Shown one piece after another: positions 1-64,000 of a stretch of 64,000 bases of DNA. Origin of the DNA: Amorphochlora amoebiformis (lineage: Eukaryota; Cercozoa; Chlorarachniophyceae); NCBI GenBank assembly GCA_054601695.1, contig BAAHQB010000195.1, positions 307,852 to 371,851 of the forward strand, given 5' to 3'. Below the pieces are notes generated by a model. That model was given only the letters and a program-made list of their open reading frames with translations. It was not told the origin of the DNA and did not search any database. Positions within the stretch are counted from its first letter, which is position 1, and every line of letters starts with the position of its first letter. A program made the position numbers and the translations under genes.

Positions 1-47
1 TTCCCCCTCTCTCTCTCTTATTAGGCGCGCTGCAGGGTCAGACGCAG

Positions 48-50
<3 letters not shown>
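1..50 (+). repeat. Truncated upstream copy of eIF2A exon 204-268
   Basis: Positions 1-50 repeat 180-229 almost exactly: pyrimidine tract, acceptor TTAG and the first 26 bases of the exon, ending at CAGTTC, where (TA)n begins abruptly. It has an acceptor and no donor, so it should not be used as an exon. Confidence 0.9.
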
Positions 51-122
<72 letters not shown>

Positions 123-203
123 CATAAACATACATACATATATATATATATAGATATATATATATATATATATCTGATATTTCCCCCCTCTCTCTCCTAT
201 TAG

Positions 204-8460
<8,257 letters not shown>

Positions 8461-9750
8461 TTACGTAAGCGAGCACATGACCAAGCAAGCATCATCCTGA
8501 AAAGAAAAAACCTTAGAATAGTTGGGTTGGATAAGCGGTTATTAATTACGTAGTGGCTAGATCCGAAGTTTGTGATTGCTCTGCTGACACTTTCCCCTAG
8601 GGCAGTATCCACAGCTTGCTTCACGCTGTGGCCCTTTTCGAACCCCAGAGCGCAAACGTACTTGGCGAAATCCTCATACTTCCAGCAATCCCACACTCCG
8701 TCGGATGCTACTGCTACCATAAATTTGGATCCCTTCTTGGTTTTCCTCACGGTGATGGATGGTATCGAGGACAACCCAAATTGACCCGCGTAGAAGTCTC
8801 CGAGGGCCCGGGTCATAGCGATGCACGTTGCATCCTTGGTAATGCTCTGTGGCGTCACCGCATACACTGCAGGCTCATATCGAACGTTGGTTGGGTGCAG
8901 ACCGTGGCCCCAAGGATTCTGGACGTACTTGGAGTCTTTTGTCCCATTCGGAAGGAAGACTTTTGGACACTCGTACTTTTTGTAACACTTCGCCTTGTCG
9001 TACACGAAAATTAGCTTCTCAGGATACTCCTTCTCGTCTAATTGTTGCACCCGCTTGTATTCCTGTAAGTTGTCCGGTCCGTGGTCCTGTTATAGTAAGG
9101 AAGAATTATGTAATCAGAAGATATCAATCTGCACAACCTCAGATCCCCAAAACCCAACCCTTGAAGTCCCACAGAGTAATCATACCTCCGATAGATATTC
9201 AAACGACGAGTCATCTTGTATCAACATAGCCGTCGAATCCCCTGTGTTAGCTCCCACAACTGTATAAGTTCCATCGTCATTTCGTATGGCAACTACCACG
9301 CTGGCTGTCGTTCCTCCGTGGACGGGATCACCACTTGGATTCCTTACAATACCTGCCAAAAGACATTCTTATACCCCACACATAATTAGATTCATAGGCA
9401 CCGTTGGCATCTTTGCTACGCGAAAACGATTTTCCCCCTTGCCCGTTCTGAGCTAGAAACTGCTCGCGGATTTGTTGGTGTATCTTCGAGAAGAGCTCGT
9501 GTAGATCCTTCTCCCACCGTGAAAGGTCCCACTTCTCGCACTCCTCAAGTTGCTTTGTGTAATGCGCCTTGAGCGTATCCCGGGCGGTATTCGAAGCAAC
9601 ATAGCCATTATATCCGCCGTGCCCGTCGAACACCGCCAGGATGATTACTCGCCTATTTTTCGAGACGCAAAAGCCAAAGCTATCCTCTTGCCATTGCTTG
9701 GCGCCCTTTTTGGAGTCTCCAGACACTTGGTTGCCCTTCTTATCGTCCAT
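8461..9750 (-). CDS. PP2C-family (PPM) Ser/Thr protein phosphatase
   Basis: Metal-dependent protein phosphatase that hydrolyses phosphoserine/phosphothreonine. Exons in reading order: 9750-9375, 9352-9186, 9086-8550, 8496-8461 (stop TAA), about 371 residues. Motifs in family order: QWQEDSFGF, AVFDGHGG, GGTTASVVVA, TVVGANTGDSTAML, DHGPDN, TRALGDF, VASDGVWDCW, and a closing YDDACLVM. The acidic metal ligands of DGHGG, SDG and the final DD are present, so it is probably active. Start ATG at 9750, with only a short N-terminal extension. Introns are short (about 99 and 53 nt, plus one of about 22 nt whose donor is uncertain) and have no TA repeat, unlike neighbouring genes. The substrate cannot be told from sequence. 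Confidence 0.95.
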
Positions 9751-10001
9751 GCTAGCGCGAATCAGTTTGGTGCGAGGATCATGGTGCCCGATGTGCTGAG
9801 GCCGATATTATCACCACTGAATTATTCGGCAATTTTCACAACGCACATCTTCGGAATCCAAGTCATGTCTTCGCTTTGGCCCGCGCCCCGCTGTCGCCCC
9901 TTGTCTTCTCCTAGGAGGGAGGATGCAGAAGAATCTCTCTAATGTATCAACATAATCCTTCGGTTTGATACACCTACACATAAAATTTCGGTCTCGGGTA
10001 G
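9751..10001. promoter_or_regulatory. Short divergent intergenic region PP2C / PRP38 side
   Basis: About 250 bp of unique sequence between the PP2C start codon (minus strand) and the first open stretch on the plus strand. By position it should hold the PP2C promoter and possibly a shared one. No promoter motif was recognised. Confidence 0.4.
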
Positions 10002-10936
<935 letters not shown>

Positions 10937-10964
10937 GTGAGAATTTGCAATTATGGTGGAGTGC

Positions 10965-11048
10965 GAGGGGGAGATTGAGAGAGAGAGAGAGGAGAGAGAG
11001 AGAAGAGAGAGAGAGAAGACAGGGAGAGAGAAGAGATAGATACGGAGA

Positions 11049-11079
<31 letters not shown>

Positions 11080-11200
11080 TAGAGAGAGAAAGAGAGAGAG
11101 AGAAGGAAAGGGAGTTCGAGAGAGAGAATACAGGGAGACAGAAGAGAGAGAGAGAGAAAGAGAGAAAGAAAGAATGACGAGAGAGAGAGAAATGATATTT
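10965..11200 (+). repeat. (GA)-rich purine tract
   Basis: Imperfect GAGAGA tract with AGG and AGA interruptions, directly after the tentative PRP38 exon ending at 10936. Intronic by this model. Followed by (TA)n from about 11245. Confidence 0.9.
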
Positions 11201-11246
11201 GTTTATGTGTATGTGAGTATCAATAAAGACATATTTGTGTAATTAG

Positions 11247-11300
<54 letters not shown>

Positions 11301-11459
11301 ATATATGTGTGTGTGTATGTGTATGTAAAATAAATGTGCATCAATGTATTTATACATGTATGAAAATTATATAAATATTATGTACATACATATATATATA
11401 TATATATACATACATACATTGTACACACATATATACACACATATAAGCATATACATATA

Positions 11460-11502
<43 letters not shown>

Positions 11503-11551
11503 TTATATATATTATATATGTATACATTTGTACATACATATATGTTCTCAG

Positions 11552-24350
<12,799 letters not shown>

Positions 24351-24351
<1 letters not shown>

Positions 24352-24852
24352 TGTATGTACATGTAACTTATGATAAATTACAGTATAATCATATTTATTG
24401 GAGATATACGTTGAAAGGGGACCGCCCGGGCGTCGTCCACCATTTCCCGATCGGAATTCCAGAAAATGGATGGATTATAGATAGATTTCAACATGTTTAG
24501 ATAATTGGGCCGCTAAGTCTGTAAGTGTACAACACACGTCTGATGTACTAACGGTTACGTGTTAATAATCTAGTACTATATAAATGAAATTGGCTAAGAA
24601 TATTACACTATCTACTAGATCTAGACTATGAATCATGATCAGCTCGGGTTTGGCTAGTCTAAAATTATATAACTGTTAGCGCGCGTTATATATTTATTAT
24701 TCTAATTATCGTTTATTATAATATGATAACATAACTAGCATAAAGATAATATATATGTATATATATATACATACACATATATACACATAGTATATACTAT
24801 AGATACACACACACATATTTTTTTGTTATTTATTTATATCTAGATATATACT

Positions 24853-24902
<50 letters not shown>

Positions 24903-24956
24903 GTATACTAGATATAGACTAGATATATCATGATACTAGTATCAAGATATATTCAC

Positions 24957-25020
<64 letters not shown>

Positions 25021-25333
25021 AGACACATGTGGTCGAACAATATCTAGTATACACATACTAAACATAATTTGTGTGTGACATGTGTATACATGCAGCTATA
25101 TATACATGTGAATGTAAACGTTCTAATTGACTCTTTTGTAGTACAGTCTAGATGTAGTTAATATAGCTGAACCTTATACTGTATAATTCATAAATCGACA
25201 ATCGTATATTAACCCTAGTCGCTCGGCCACTTCTCTGTGCTACTGCAACAGATGTTCCGATATCGATGCTGTACATGGAATACGAATCGATAACGGCTTT
25301 AGTATGATACAAATGAGCGGGCCCAGTTGTAAA
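24351..25333. other. Tail-to-tail intergenic region PRP38 / membrane protein
   Basis: Unique AT-rich DNA with TCTAGA-type motifs, plus TA tracts at 24857-24900 and 24960-25018. No coding stretch with splice signals was found. Confidence 0.6.
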
Positions 25334-26189
25334 TCATGCCGTCAGCTTCTTCTGTTCACCCTTCCTGAAATATTCAGACGCGTGAATCCAGTCGTCCGAC
25401 TTATCATCATCGTTGTTGTTCCTGCAATGTGTGTTGATTCGAAAAATTATCCGTGAGTGTTTATAGCAGAGAGAGACATATGAATAAATTAGATATCGTA
25501 GTTAAAAGTGAAAAAGAAAGGGCATATATACTTTGGCACGGAGAGGTTGCTCTTTTCCAGGCTGCTGCTATCGGAGCTCCTCTCTACCACCGACTCCCTA
25601 CGGCAGCTTCAGGTATCAATCACAATCGTCTGGGAAAAATGTGTTCCTTACCGCGGGGTTTTATCCTGTACTGCAAATTTGGCCTCCTAAATAGATATTT
25701 TTTAGGGCAAATGCAGCAAAGTATTATTGCAACAACATACCTTCTTCTGATCGTTTTGCGCGGGTGGCTCGGTAGCTTCTCTAAACTCATCCGTTTTGTC
25801 CCCAGGGGGCTTTTCGGCTGTTGCTTCTTTAGGCTCGTCCAGCGGATCACCTATTTTCACGGTTTTATAACTCTCTGAACAGAAAACCCCCAGCCCAAAA
25901 AATTAACTCTTCTTGGCTTCACGAGCTTTCAGGCGCTGTTGGTCCTCAGCCTTAGGTTTCCTTTTCCCATGCTCTGGAAAGTTCACACGTGAATTACGTA
26001 ATCCGTGGTTGCTTGATCGCGTCGCTGCTCACCGTTCGAATTTTTCCTTCTCCACCACGCAACGTACAAATAGTACACAGCAACACCTGTCCCAATGACC
26101 GCGACGCCTACAACGGCCCTCACGAGCTTGGAGAGAATGGATCGTCCTTTAGCTTGGTCCATGCCCGCGCCCAGGGACTTTGAAACCAA
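25334..26189 (-). CDS. Single-pass membrane protein with a long charged tail, unknown function
   Basis: Not recognised. Exons in reading order: 26189-26033, 25973-25908, 25874-25741, 25686-25652, 25597-25532, 25421-25334 (TGA); all phases agree. About 181 residues from ATG 26189, or 172 from ATG 26162. Near the N-terminus is one hydrophobic helix, AVVGVAVIGTGVAVYYLYVA, followed by WWRRK, which suggests a tail in the cytosol or matrix. The tail is hydrophilic: lysine-rich (KPKAEDQQRLKAREAKKK), then acidic/proline-rich, a serine patch (SSSDSSS) and an end with NNNDDDKSDDW and EYFRKGEQKKLTA. Introns are short (33-110 nt) and lack TA. The gene lies head to head with HAAO. Confidence 0.75.
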
Positions 26190-26352
26190 GCAGGATGTGT
26201 CCCTCCGCAGTCACGGTGAGAAGCTGGATATTTCGGTGGATATTACTTAATATTGTACGCGATACACGGATCTGAAAATACCTGAAAATACGTTAAGACC
26301 TCTGAGAATATTCTACAGTGCTGTCCCACAGTTGTCCCGCTAGGCACTAGCG
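26190..26352. promoter_or_regulatory. 163-bp divergent promoter region, membrane protein / HAAO
   Basis: Only 163 bp separate the two start codons, so both promoters and 5' leaders must fit here or overlap. No TATA box or other motif was firmly recognised. Contains a repeated CCTGAAAATA near 26270-26290. Confidence 0.5.
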
Positions 26353-31985
<5,633 letters not shown>

Positions 31986-32098
31986 CCTCAGATGCTACAT
32001 TAGCTAGGATATCGTTGTAAACCTGAAATATCACTGGAAATACCACTTGCAACATTGGCAATTTCGGTACAAATATCATTTTTATGTACTTAAATATC

Positions 32099-32157
<59 letters not shown>

Positions 32158-32371
32158 TAACTACACTTAGTGTTGTATATATCCAGTAGTACATTATAGT
32201 ATTAGATATACCAAGTGGATTACGTAGAAGCTGTCATGTATCTAGTGCATGTATCCTGATCGTGATAGATAAATTGACATCGATCGGGTACTCTTACTGG
32301 CATAACTCTTAGTGATATAGTACTGAATCTACCAATATATGATGTGCATGGTAACATATATATACATAATG

Positions 32372-32419
<48 letters not shown>

Positions 32420-32683
32420 CCAACAGAAGCATCGCACAAAAAGTCCACAACTCGTATCACTTAACTCTATCCGTAAATCGCAATAACACATAGCACAAGT
32501 AAGTATCATTCAATTTCCTTTTCGTGCGGGGTCGGCGCTCTGCGAAATTATGCACTGTGCATGAGAATTACTGCGGCAGCGACGGAATGCAATGCGCTAC
32601 TCATAAAAACATATTAATGTACCATTCATTAATTCTCAAATTGTGCGGGGTCGGCGCAGAGCGCACAACCCCTCTACCATAAA
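31986..32683. other. Tail-to-tail intergenic region after HAAO
   Basis: Mostly unique, with TA tracts at 32100-32155 and 32370-32415. 32521-32606 is a truncated copy of the minus-strand terminal exon at 32684-32781 (shared CGGGGTCGGCGC, ATTATGCACTGTGCATGAGA and GCAATGC motifs). In the minus reading it includes the stop codon and the 3' flank. Confidence 0.6.
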
Positions 32684-34773
<2,090 letters not shown>

Positions 34774-34792
34774 CTAATGTTTTAATCGTGTA

Positions 34793-35700
<908 letters not shown>

Positions 35701-35757
35701 TTCCTGTAAAATATCACATACTTAAGGGGATAGCTGCACGGGCAATATCACGAGTTG

Positions 35758-36093
35758 CTATAAGGAATGGTATACCTTTCGTTTCTGCAGCTCCTTATTG
35801 CCCGGGCAAATGAGGGCAGAAACAATACACCACGTGTCAGGGCTCTTGTTCCTAAGAGTTGTAACACAACTGGAAAGCTGCCGAGACCCGATCTTTCGCC
35901 TTTTGGGTTGGTTGGAGCGCCCTACAAGCCAGCTGCTGGTTCTTGAGGGCTGCCGCTCGTGCTTGACGGTGAGTGATCGTTTTCGAGCTCCAGGCGGAGG
36001 AGTGGTGGGAGAAGGAGCGCTGGGATCAACGAAGTCAGAAAGCCCTCTCATATTGGTGCAGATCTTGATAATCCTCCGGGAACTCCTCCTCAT
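35758..36093 (-). CDS. Open stretch, possible further exon(s) of the minus-strand gene
   Basis: 112 codons open on the minus strand, basic and Ser/Pro-rich ([24 protein letters not shown]), ending at a possible donor GTATAC. Another frame of the same DNA reads as an alanine-rich helix ([17 protein letters not shown]), so the true frame and splice pattern are unresolved. GC content is higher than in the surrounding repeats, which supports a coding origin. Confidence 0.3.
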   Translation of the reverse strand: MRRSSRRIIKICTNMRGLSDFVDPSAPSPTTPPPGARKRSLTVKHERQPSRTSSWLVGRSNQPKRRKIGSRQLSSCVTTLRNKSPDTWCIVSALICPGNKELQKRKVYHSL

Positions 36094-36156
36094 AGTGGGT
36101 CTATGTATACATTATGAGGAGGTTAGGTTTTACATTGAATTCTACAATCTCAGTGT

Positions 36157-36518
36157 TCACATTATGTCGCTGGAATTGTCTCCGTAAAGCACAAGACGAT
36201 CTCGGCATCGCTCGAACAAGCGCAACTGTTTCTTAAGGTCTTTTTCTAGGATTCCCAGGCAGTCAAAGACGTGTTTTCTGACTTCTGGCTTCATGCGATC
36301 AATTGAATCTGTGATCTCTTCCTCGAAGCGAAGAATCTCCGTTGATGTCTTGCAAACCTCTTTCTGTTAAAATGACAAAAATTGAGGAAAGGGCAGGAAA
36401 ACAACAGAACAACCTGTTTTCCATGGAAAAATTGTACCTGAATGAAAGCAGCCTCAATAATCTCCCGTTCTGGTACCTCCTGCTCCGGAGAGGCGAATAG
36501 AAGGGCCCTTTGATTCAT
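36157..36518 (-). CDS. Small coiled-coil protein, unknown function
   Basis: Not recognised. Exon 36518-36438 (ATG) joins in phase 0 to 36363-36157 through a GT-AG intron. The product is about 95 residues: MNQRALLFASPEQEVPE, EREIIEAAFIQ, then KEVCKTSTEILRFEEEITD and a helical, charged stretch (EKDLKKQLRLFERCRDRL), likely coiled coil. If the donor GTGAAC at the stop codon is used instead, the gene could continue into the open stretch at 36093-35758 and perhaps into the gene ending at 32684. It lies head to head with SBDS, about 270 bp away. Confidence 0.5.
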
Positions 36519-36790
36519 CCGAAATCTCCGCAAAGAAAAGAACTGCACACACCTAGAGGTTCGAATTTGGACATGAGAATCAAAGAGAAAGATATTCCCT
36601 ACGATATGATAAAATTCCGAGTGCGAAAAAAAATACAAGAAATCGAGACGGGATGGGACGAAAGTGTATCAGTTGCACCAGGTTGTCAACTTTGGGCTCC
36701 GATCGGAACCCACGGAATCCAGAATATTTCGGCATGACATTTTCTTCACACGTGCCCCATTCGCCGACATCTCGCCTCGGAGCTGAAGCT
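36519..36790. promoter_or_regulatory. Divergent promoter region, small coiled-coil gene / SBDS
   Basis: About 270 bp of unique sequence between two opposite start codons. No motif was firmly recognised. Confidence 0.45.
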
Positions 36791-42034
<5,244 letters not shown>

Positions 42035-42350
42035 ACTTAATTCACAGCGCATGCCTAAACTTGACCATTAATGCCAATTATCAATAGTATCAATTTACTC
42101 TAGCTCTGGCTTGCATGTATTCACATTTAATATATATATATATATATATAATAGATACATATATATATATAATATATATTGGATCCGAGTGTTCTAATGA
42201 TAACTTACGGTAGGTTATAACCCGAGTCGTGATCGATCACTTATACTAATGATTATCGAATCCGATCCAGTACACTGTATCGAGCATGCACAGTAGAAGT
42301 CTAATTGCACTTATTGTTCGATTGTACATTAATTTGCACACTTCTGCTCC
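42035..42350. other. Tail-to-tail intergenic region SBDS / frataxin
   Basis: About 315 bp of mostly unique sequence with a short TA tract at 42130-42180. Nothing else seen. Confidence 0.6.
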
Positions 42351-45623
<3,273 letters not shown>

Positions 45624-45876
45624 GATTCTAGGAGAGCAGCAGTTGATATCACAATATCTTATCTTTGATATATCACATAAAACTAACTTTTTCCCAATAA
45701 TATCCGGTGACTTCTCTTCACATGTAAAGTGAGAACGGTGAAGTGAGGTCTAATATAGTCGAATACCACTTTTTGTGGGTGATTTGGTGATATTTTTTGC
45801 ATTTTTCACACCCTTCCTCCGACAAAAGTGCGCTATCTTCCGACACGGCTAAAATTTTTCTTTCGGTCAGCTCGTC
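45624..45876. promoter_or_regulatory. Divergent promoter region, frataxin / unknown gene
   Basis: About 250 bp of unique sequence between a minus-strand start codon and a likely plus-strand one. No motif recognised. Confidence 0.4.
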
Positions 45877-46158
45877 ATGTCCATGTCCATTCTGAAAGGC
45901 ACCAAAAGCGCCAAATCTTGTCTTGCCTTTAGCCTGAGAGGTTTCTGATCCCTCCGTCCCGCGAGTTGCAGTCGCATCGATCGTCGCATGGAATCGTCAG
46001 GAGAGGAAACCTGAGTAATTTGAGATGCGTTGAGGTTCCGAATACTGTGAGATTATTCGTTGTCATGCTGGAACAGGGTTCTTGTCGCGAAGAACCACAA
46101 ATCGGAATCTGGTGGTGTGGTTTGTTCAATGATGGTTGTTGTGCGTTGTTACATACGT

Positions 46159-46210
<52 letters not shown>

Positions 46211-46344
46211 AACATTATATTAAAATATATATAGTTTTCCTACTTCCTCTCACTCCGATCCGAGCCGAGAAAGAATTAGTCGACAAGTTAAGGATGTGGG
46301 TGGTAGTAGACACATGTGCACACATATTCATGCATTCATAGTAG

Positions 46345-46398
<54 letters not shown>

Positions 46399-46450
46399 GA
46401 TGTGGGTGGTAGTAGACACATGTGCACACATATTCATGCATTCATAGTAG

Positions 46451-46498
<48 letters not shown>

Positions 46499-46589
46499 AT
46501 ATATACATATATATAATATAATATATGTATATGTACATGTACATACAAATACACGCAAACACATATGTAAATACACACACACACACACA

Positions 46590-46655
<66 letters not shown>

Positions 46656-46711
46656 CATATATACGTAAATATATGTATGTCATATTACATAGTTACATAT
46701 AGTATACAATC

Positions 46712-46750
<39 letters not shown>

Positions 46751-46852
46751 TGCATAAACTTGGGTAATGTATATAGGTGATGGAGGGAGTGCGATGGCTA
46801 GCGTCACGGAATCATGTTGTAAGATGAGTATATATATATATATATACATATA

Positions 46853-46921
<69 letters not shown>

Positions 46922-46967
46922 GTGTATTTCTGGAAAACACATACACATACACATATTATATATATAT

Positions 46968-47014
<47 letters not shown>

Positions 47015-47156
47015 CCTACATACACATATATCCGTCTGTGTCTGAAAACCCTATTACATACAAATCACCTGATGTGATATTTCATTTTAACGACAAAATT
47101 AGATAAACGTTGATTTTTTCAAGTACCTGAAGCGTTGGATAACACTACATACTTAA
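45877..47156 (+). CDS. Putative multi-exon gene, unknown function
   Basis: Not recognised. Phase-compatible exons: 45877-45940 (ATG), 45972-46014, 46052-46077, 46235-46302, 46777-46818 and a weak last exon 47124-47156 (TAA). They read [61 protein letters not shown]..., [24 protein letters not shown]. Support comes from the consistent phases, the GT-AG ends, the head-to-head position with frataxin, and a downstream copy of the 46302 exon end. Introns 1-2 are 31-37 nt. Exact exon choice is uncertain. Confidence 0.45.
46395..46455 (+). repeat. Downstream copy of the exon end at 46302
   Basis: GATGTGGGTGGTAGTAGACA and the bases up to TATTATATA, first at 46293-46350, are repeated exactly at 46399-46455 after a TA tract. 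The copy contains the last exon bases and the donor GTAGTA. Confidence 0.9.
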
Positions 47157-47272
47157 CTTGACGGTACAGACAGGTTGTATTAGTGTCAAAGTTATTCGAG
47201 TTAGGGTAAGGCGCAAGTGGTCGCGACGATATTACTGGTGATTATATTAAATGATTTAAGTTTATACTTGAT

Positions 47273-47312
<40 letters not shown>

Positions 47313-47406
47313 CTGATGATCAGACATTTCTAGACAGATTTATGTTTGTATGTATATGTATATATATATATATATTTACATATATATATATATATATATC
47401 ATGATA

Positions 47407-47469
<63 letters not shown>

Positions 47470-47503
47470 AATATATATGAGCTAGATGAGTGTGTGTGTA
47501 ACT

Positions 47504-47535
<32 letters not shown>

Positions 47536-48186
47536 TATAGATATATATGTATATGTATATACATGATATGATATATATATATATATCTAGTATATATAAT
47601 ATATATTTATATCTTGTAGTATGTGTAGTAATTCCGTGTGTGTGACTATGTGTCAGATAATTACAAGCAACTTCAATACAAGTAGTGAGTATAGATCGAT
47701 AGAGTATCATTGAAACGTAGTCATACTAGTCATAACGTAGTTATAAGTAGCACATACCTAGCAGACGTCTATTTATGATATAGATTATGATCAATGAATA
47801 ATTACCCGCATAGATAAAATAATTACAGAAGTACTTATTACTGATCTTAAACTGGCATGCGAATTAAGTGCTCTCGAAGCGTATGCTGACAATACTGCGG
47901 GGTATACAAAGGTTGTGCAAATTTAATGCGTCTGAGTCGTGCGTCTGAGTCGCGCGTCTGAGTCGTGCGTCTGAGTCGCGCGTCTGAGTCGCGCGTCTGA
48001 GTCGCGCGACGGTGTAAAAGCCCTCGGAGAGTTGATTCGAATTAGGTACATATGCACGCAGAGTGGAATGAAGTTCTAAATATTCTCCAAATATACAGTC
48101 CGGGTCCATTCATTCACATGTAAGAGAGTTTCATGTACCTAAGGCGGGCGACTAAAAGTTAGGGATAGCACGGTATCATGATGTAA
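47157..48186. other. Intergenic DNA with a 12-bp minisatellite
   Basis: Mostly unique sequence with TA at 47277-47620. 47928-48010 is a tandem array of GCGTCTGAGTCG (T/C variants), about seven units. An 81-codon minus-strand frame crosses the array (48109-47864); I do not accept it as a gene because no splice or family support was found. Confidence 0.6.
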
Positions 48187-48664
48187 ACTTCAGGTTAGGA
48201 ATACGTTAGGGTTAGGGTTAAGGGTTAGGGTTAGGGTTAGGGTCAGGGTTAGTGTTAGGGTTTTGCCCGGGTTAGGGTTAGGGTTAGGGTTAGAGTTAGG
48301 GTTAGGGCCAGGGTTAGGGTTGGGGTTAGGGTTAGATTTAGGGTTAGTGTTAGGGTTAGGGCGAGGGTTAGGGTTAGAGTTACGGGTTATAGAGTTAGTT
48401 AGGGTTAGGGGATTAGGTTAGGGTTAGGTTGGTTTAGAGCTTTCAAGATGTGTCCAAAAGGGTTAGGGGTTAGGGTTAGGGCTAGGGTTAGATTGGGGTT
48501 TAGAGGTTACAAGATGTGCCCAAAAGGGTTAGGGGTTAGGGTTAGGGTTAGGGTTAGATTGGGGTTTAGAGGTTACAAAATGTGTCCAGAAGGGTTAGGG
48601 GTTAGGGTTAGGGTTAGGGTTAGGGTTAGGGGATTAGGGTTAGGGTTAGAGTGGGGTTTAGAGC
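48187..48664 (+). repeat. TTAGGG array with copies of the permease terminal exon
   Basis: Degenerate TTAGGG units from 48187 onward. Three copies of a segment like GTTTAGAGCTTACAAGATGT followed by GTCCA(A/G)AAGGG lie at about 48431-48465, 48498-48530 and 48570-48602. The intact segment is at 48657-48685, the 3' end (stop codon and 3' flank) of the minus-strand permease gene. In gene direction these are downstream copies fused to CCCTAA repeats. Confidence 0.9.

Positions 48665-64000
<15,336 letters not shown>

Overview
The window is nuclear DNA of a microbial eukaryote with the standard code (TAA, TAG and TGA all end genes here) and spliceosomal introns. The genes are conserved eukaryotic ones: eIF2A, a PP2C phosphatase, PRP38, 3-hydroxyanthranilate dioxygenase, SBDS, frataxin and an amino-acid permease. 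By eye about half or more of the sequence is (TA)n. There are also (CT)n, (ATT)n, (GTAT)n and (GC)n(AC)n tracts and degenerate internal TTAGGG/CCCTAA arrays. I cannot name the lineage. No RNA gene, transposon or CRISPR array was recognised.

Most long open frames are artefacts of (TA)n, which reads Tyr-Ile. The real coding sequence is a set of small exons of 20-150 nt. I found them by joining phase-compatible GT-AG (twice GC-AG) introns and comparing the product with remembered protein families. Layout: eIF2A 3' part (+, 204-6968); PP2C (-, 8461-9750); PRP38 (+, about 10.0-23.3 kb, a CCCTAA array in one intron); a small membrane-anchored protein (-, 25334-26189); HAAO (+, 26353-31985); an unidentified gene (-, 32684-34773, perhaps starting near 36.5 kb); SBDS (+, 36791-42034); frataxin (-, 42351-45623); an unidentified gene (+, 45877-about 47156); and an amino-acid/auxin permease (-, 48665 to beyond 64000). 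Orientation alternates almost strictly, so genes sit as head-to-head pairs with short gaps (about 160-270 bp) and tail-to-tail pairs. The genes are housekeeping functions (translation start, ribosome maturation, splicing, Fe-S assembly, NAD synthesis) and do not form one pathway.

Two patterns stand out. (1) Many exons in the repeat-rich genes are flanked by truncated copies of themselves with fixed polarity: copies upstream keep the 3' splice site plus the exon's 5' part, and copies downstream keep the exon's 3' part plus the donor or the stop codon. (2) Telomere-type arrays lie in introns with an orientation tied to the splice site: sense-strand TTAGGG begins at donors and sense-strand CCCTAA (which contains the branch-point-like CTAAC) ends at acceptors. 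The PP2C gene and the small membrane-protein gene have compact introns with no TA, so the window holds two intron classes side by side.
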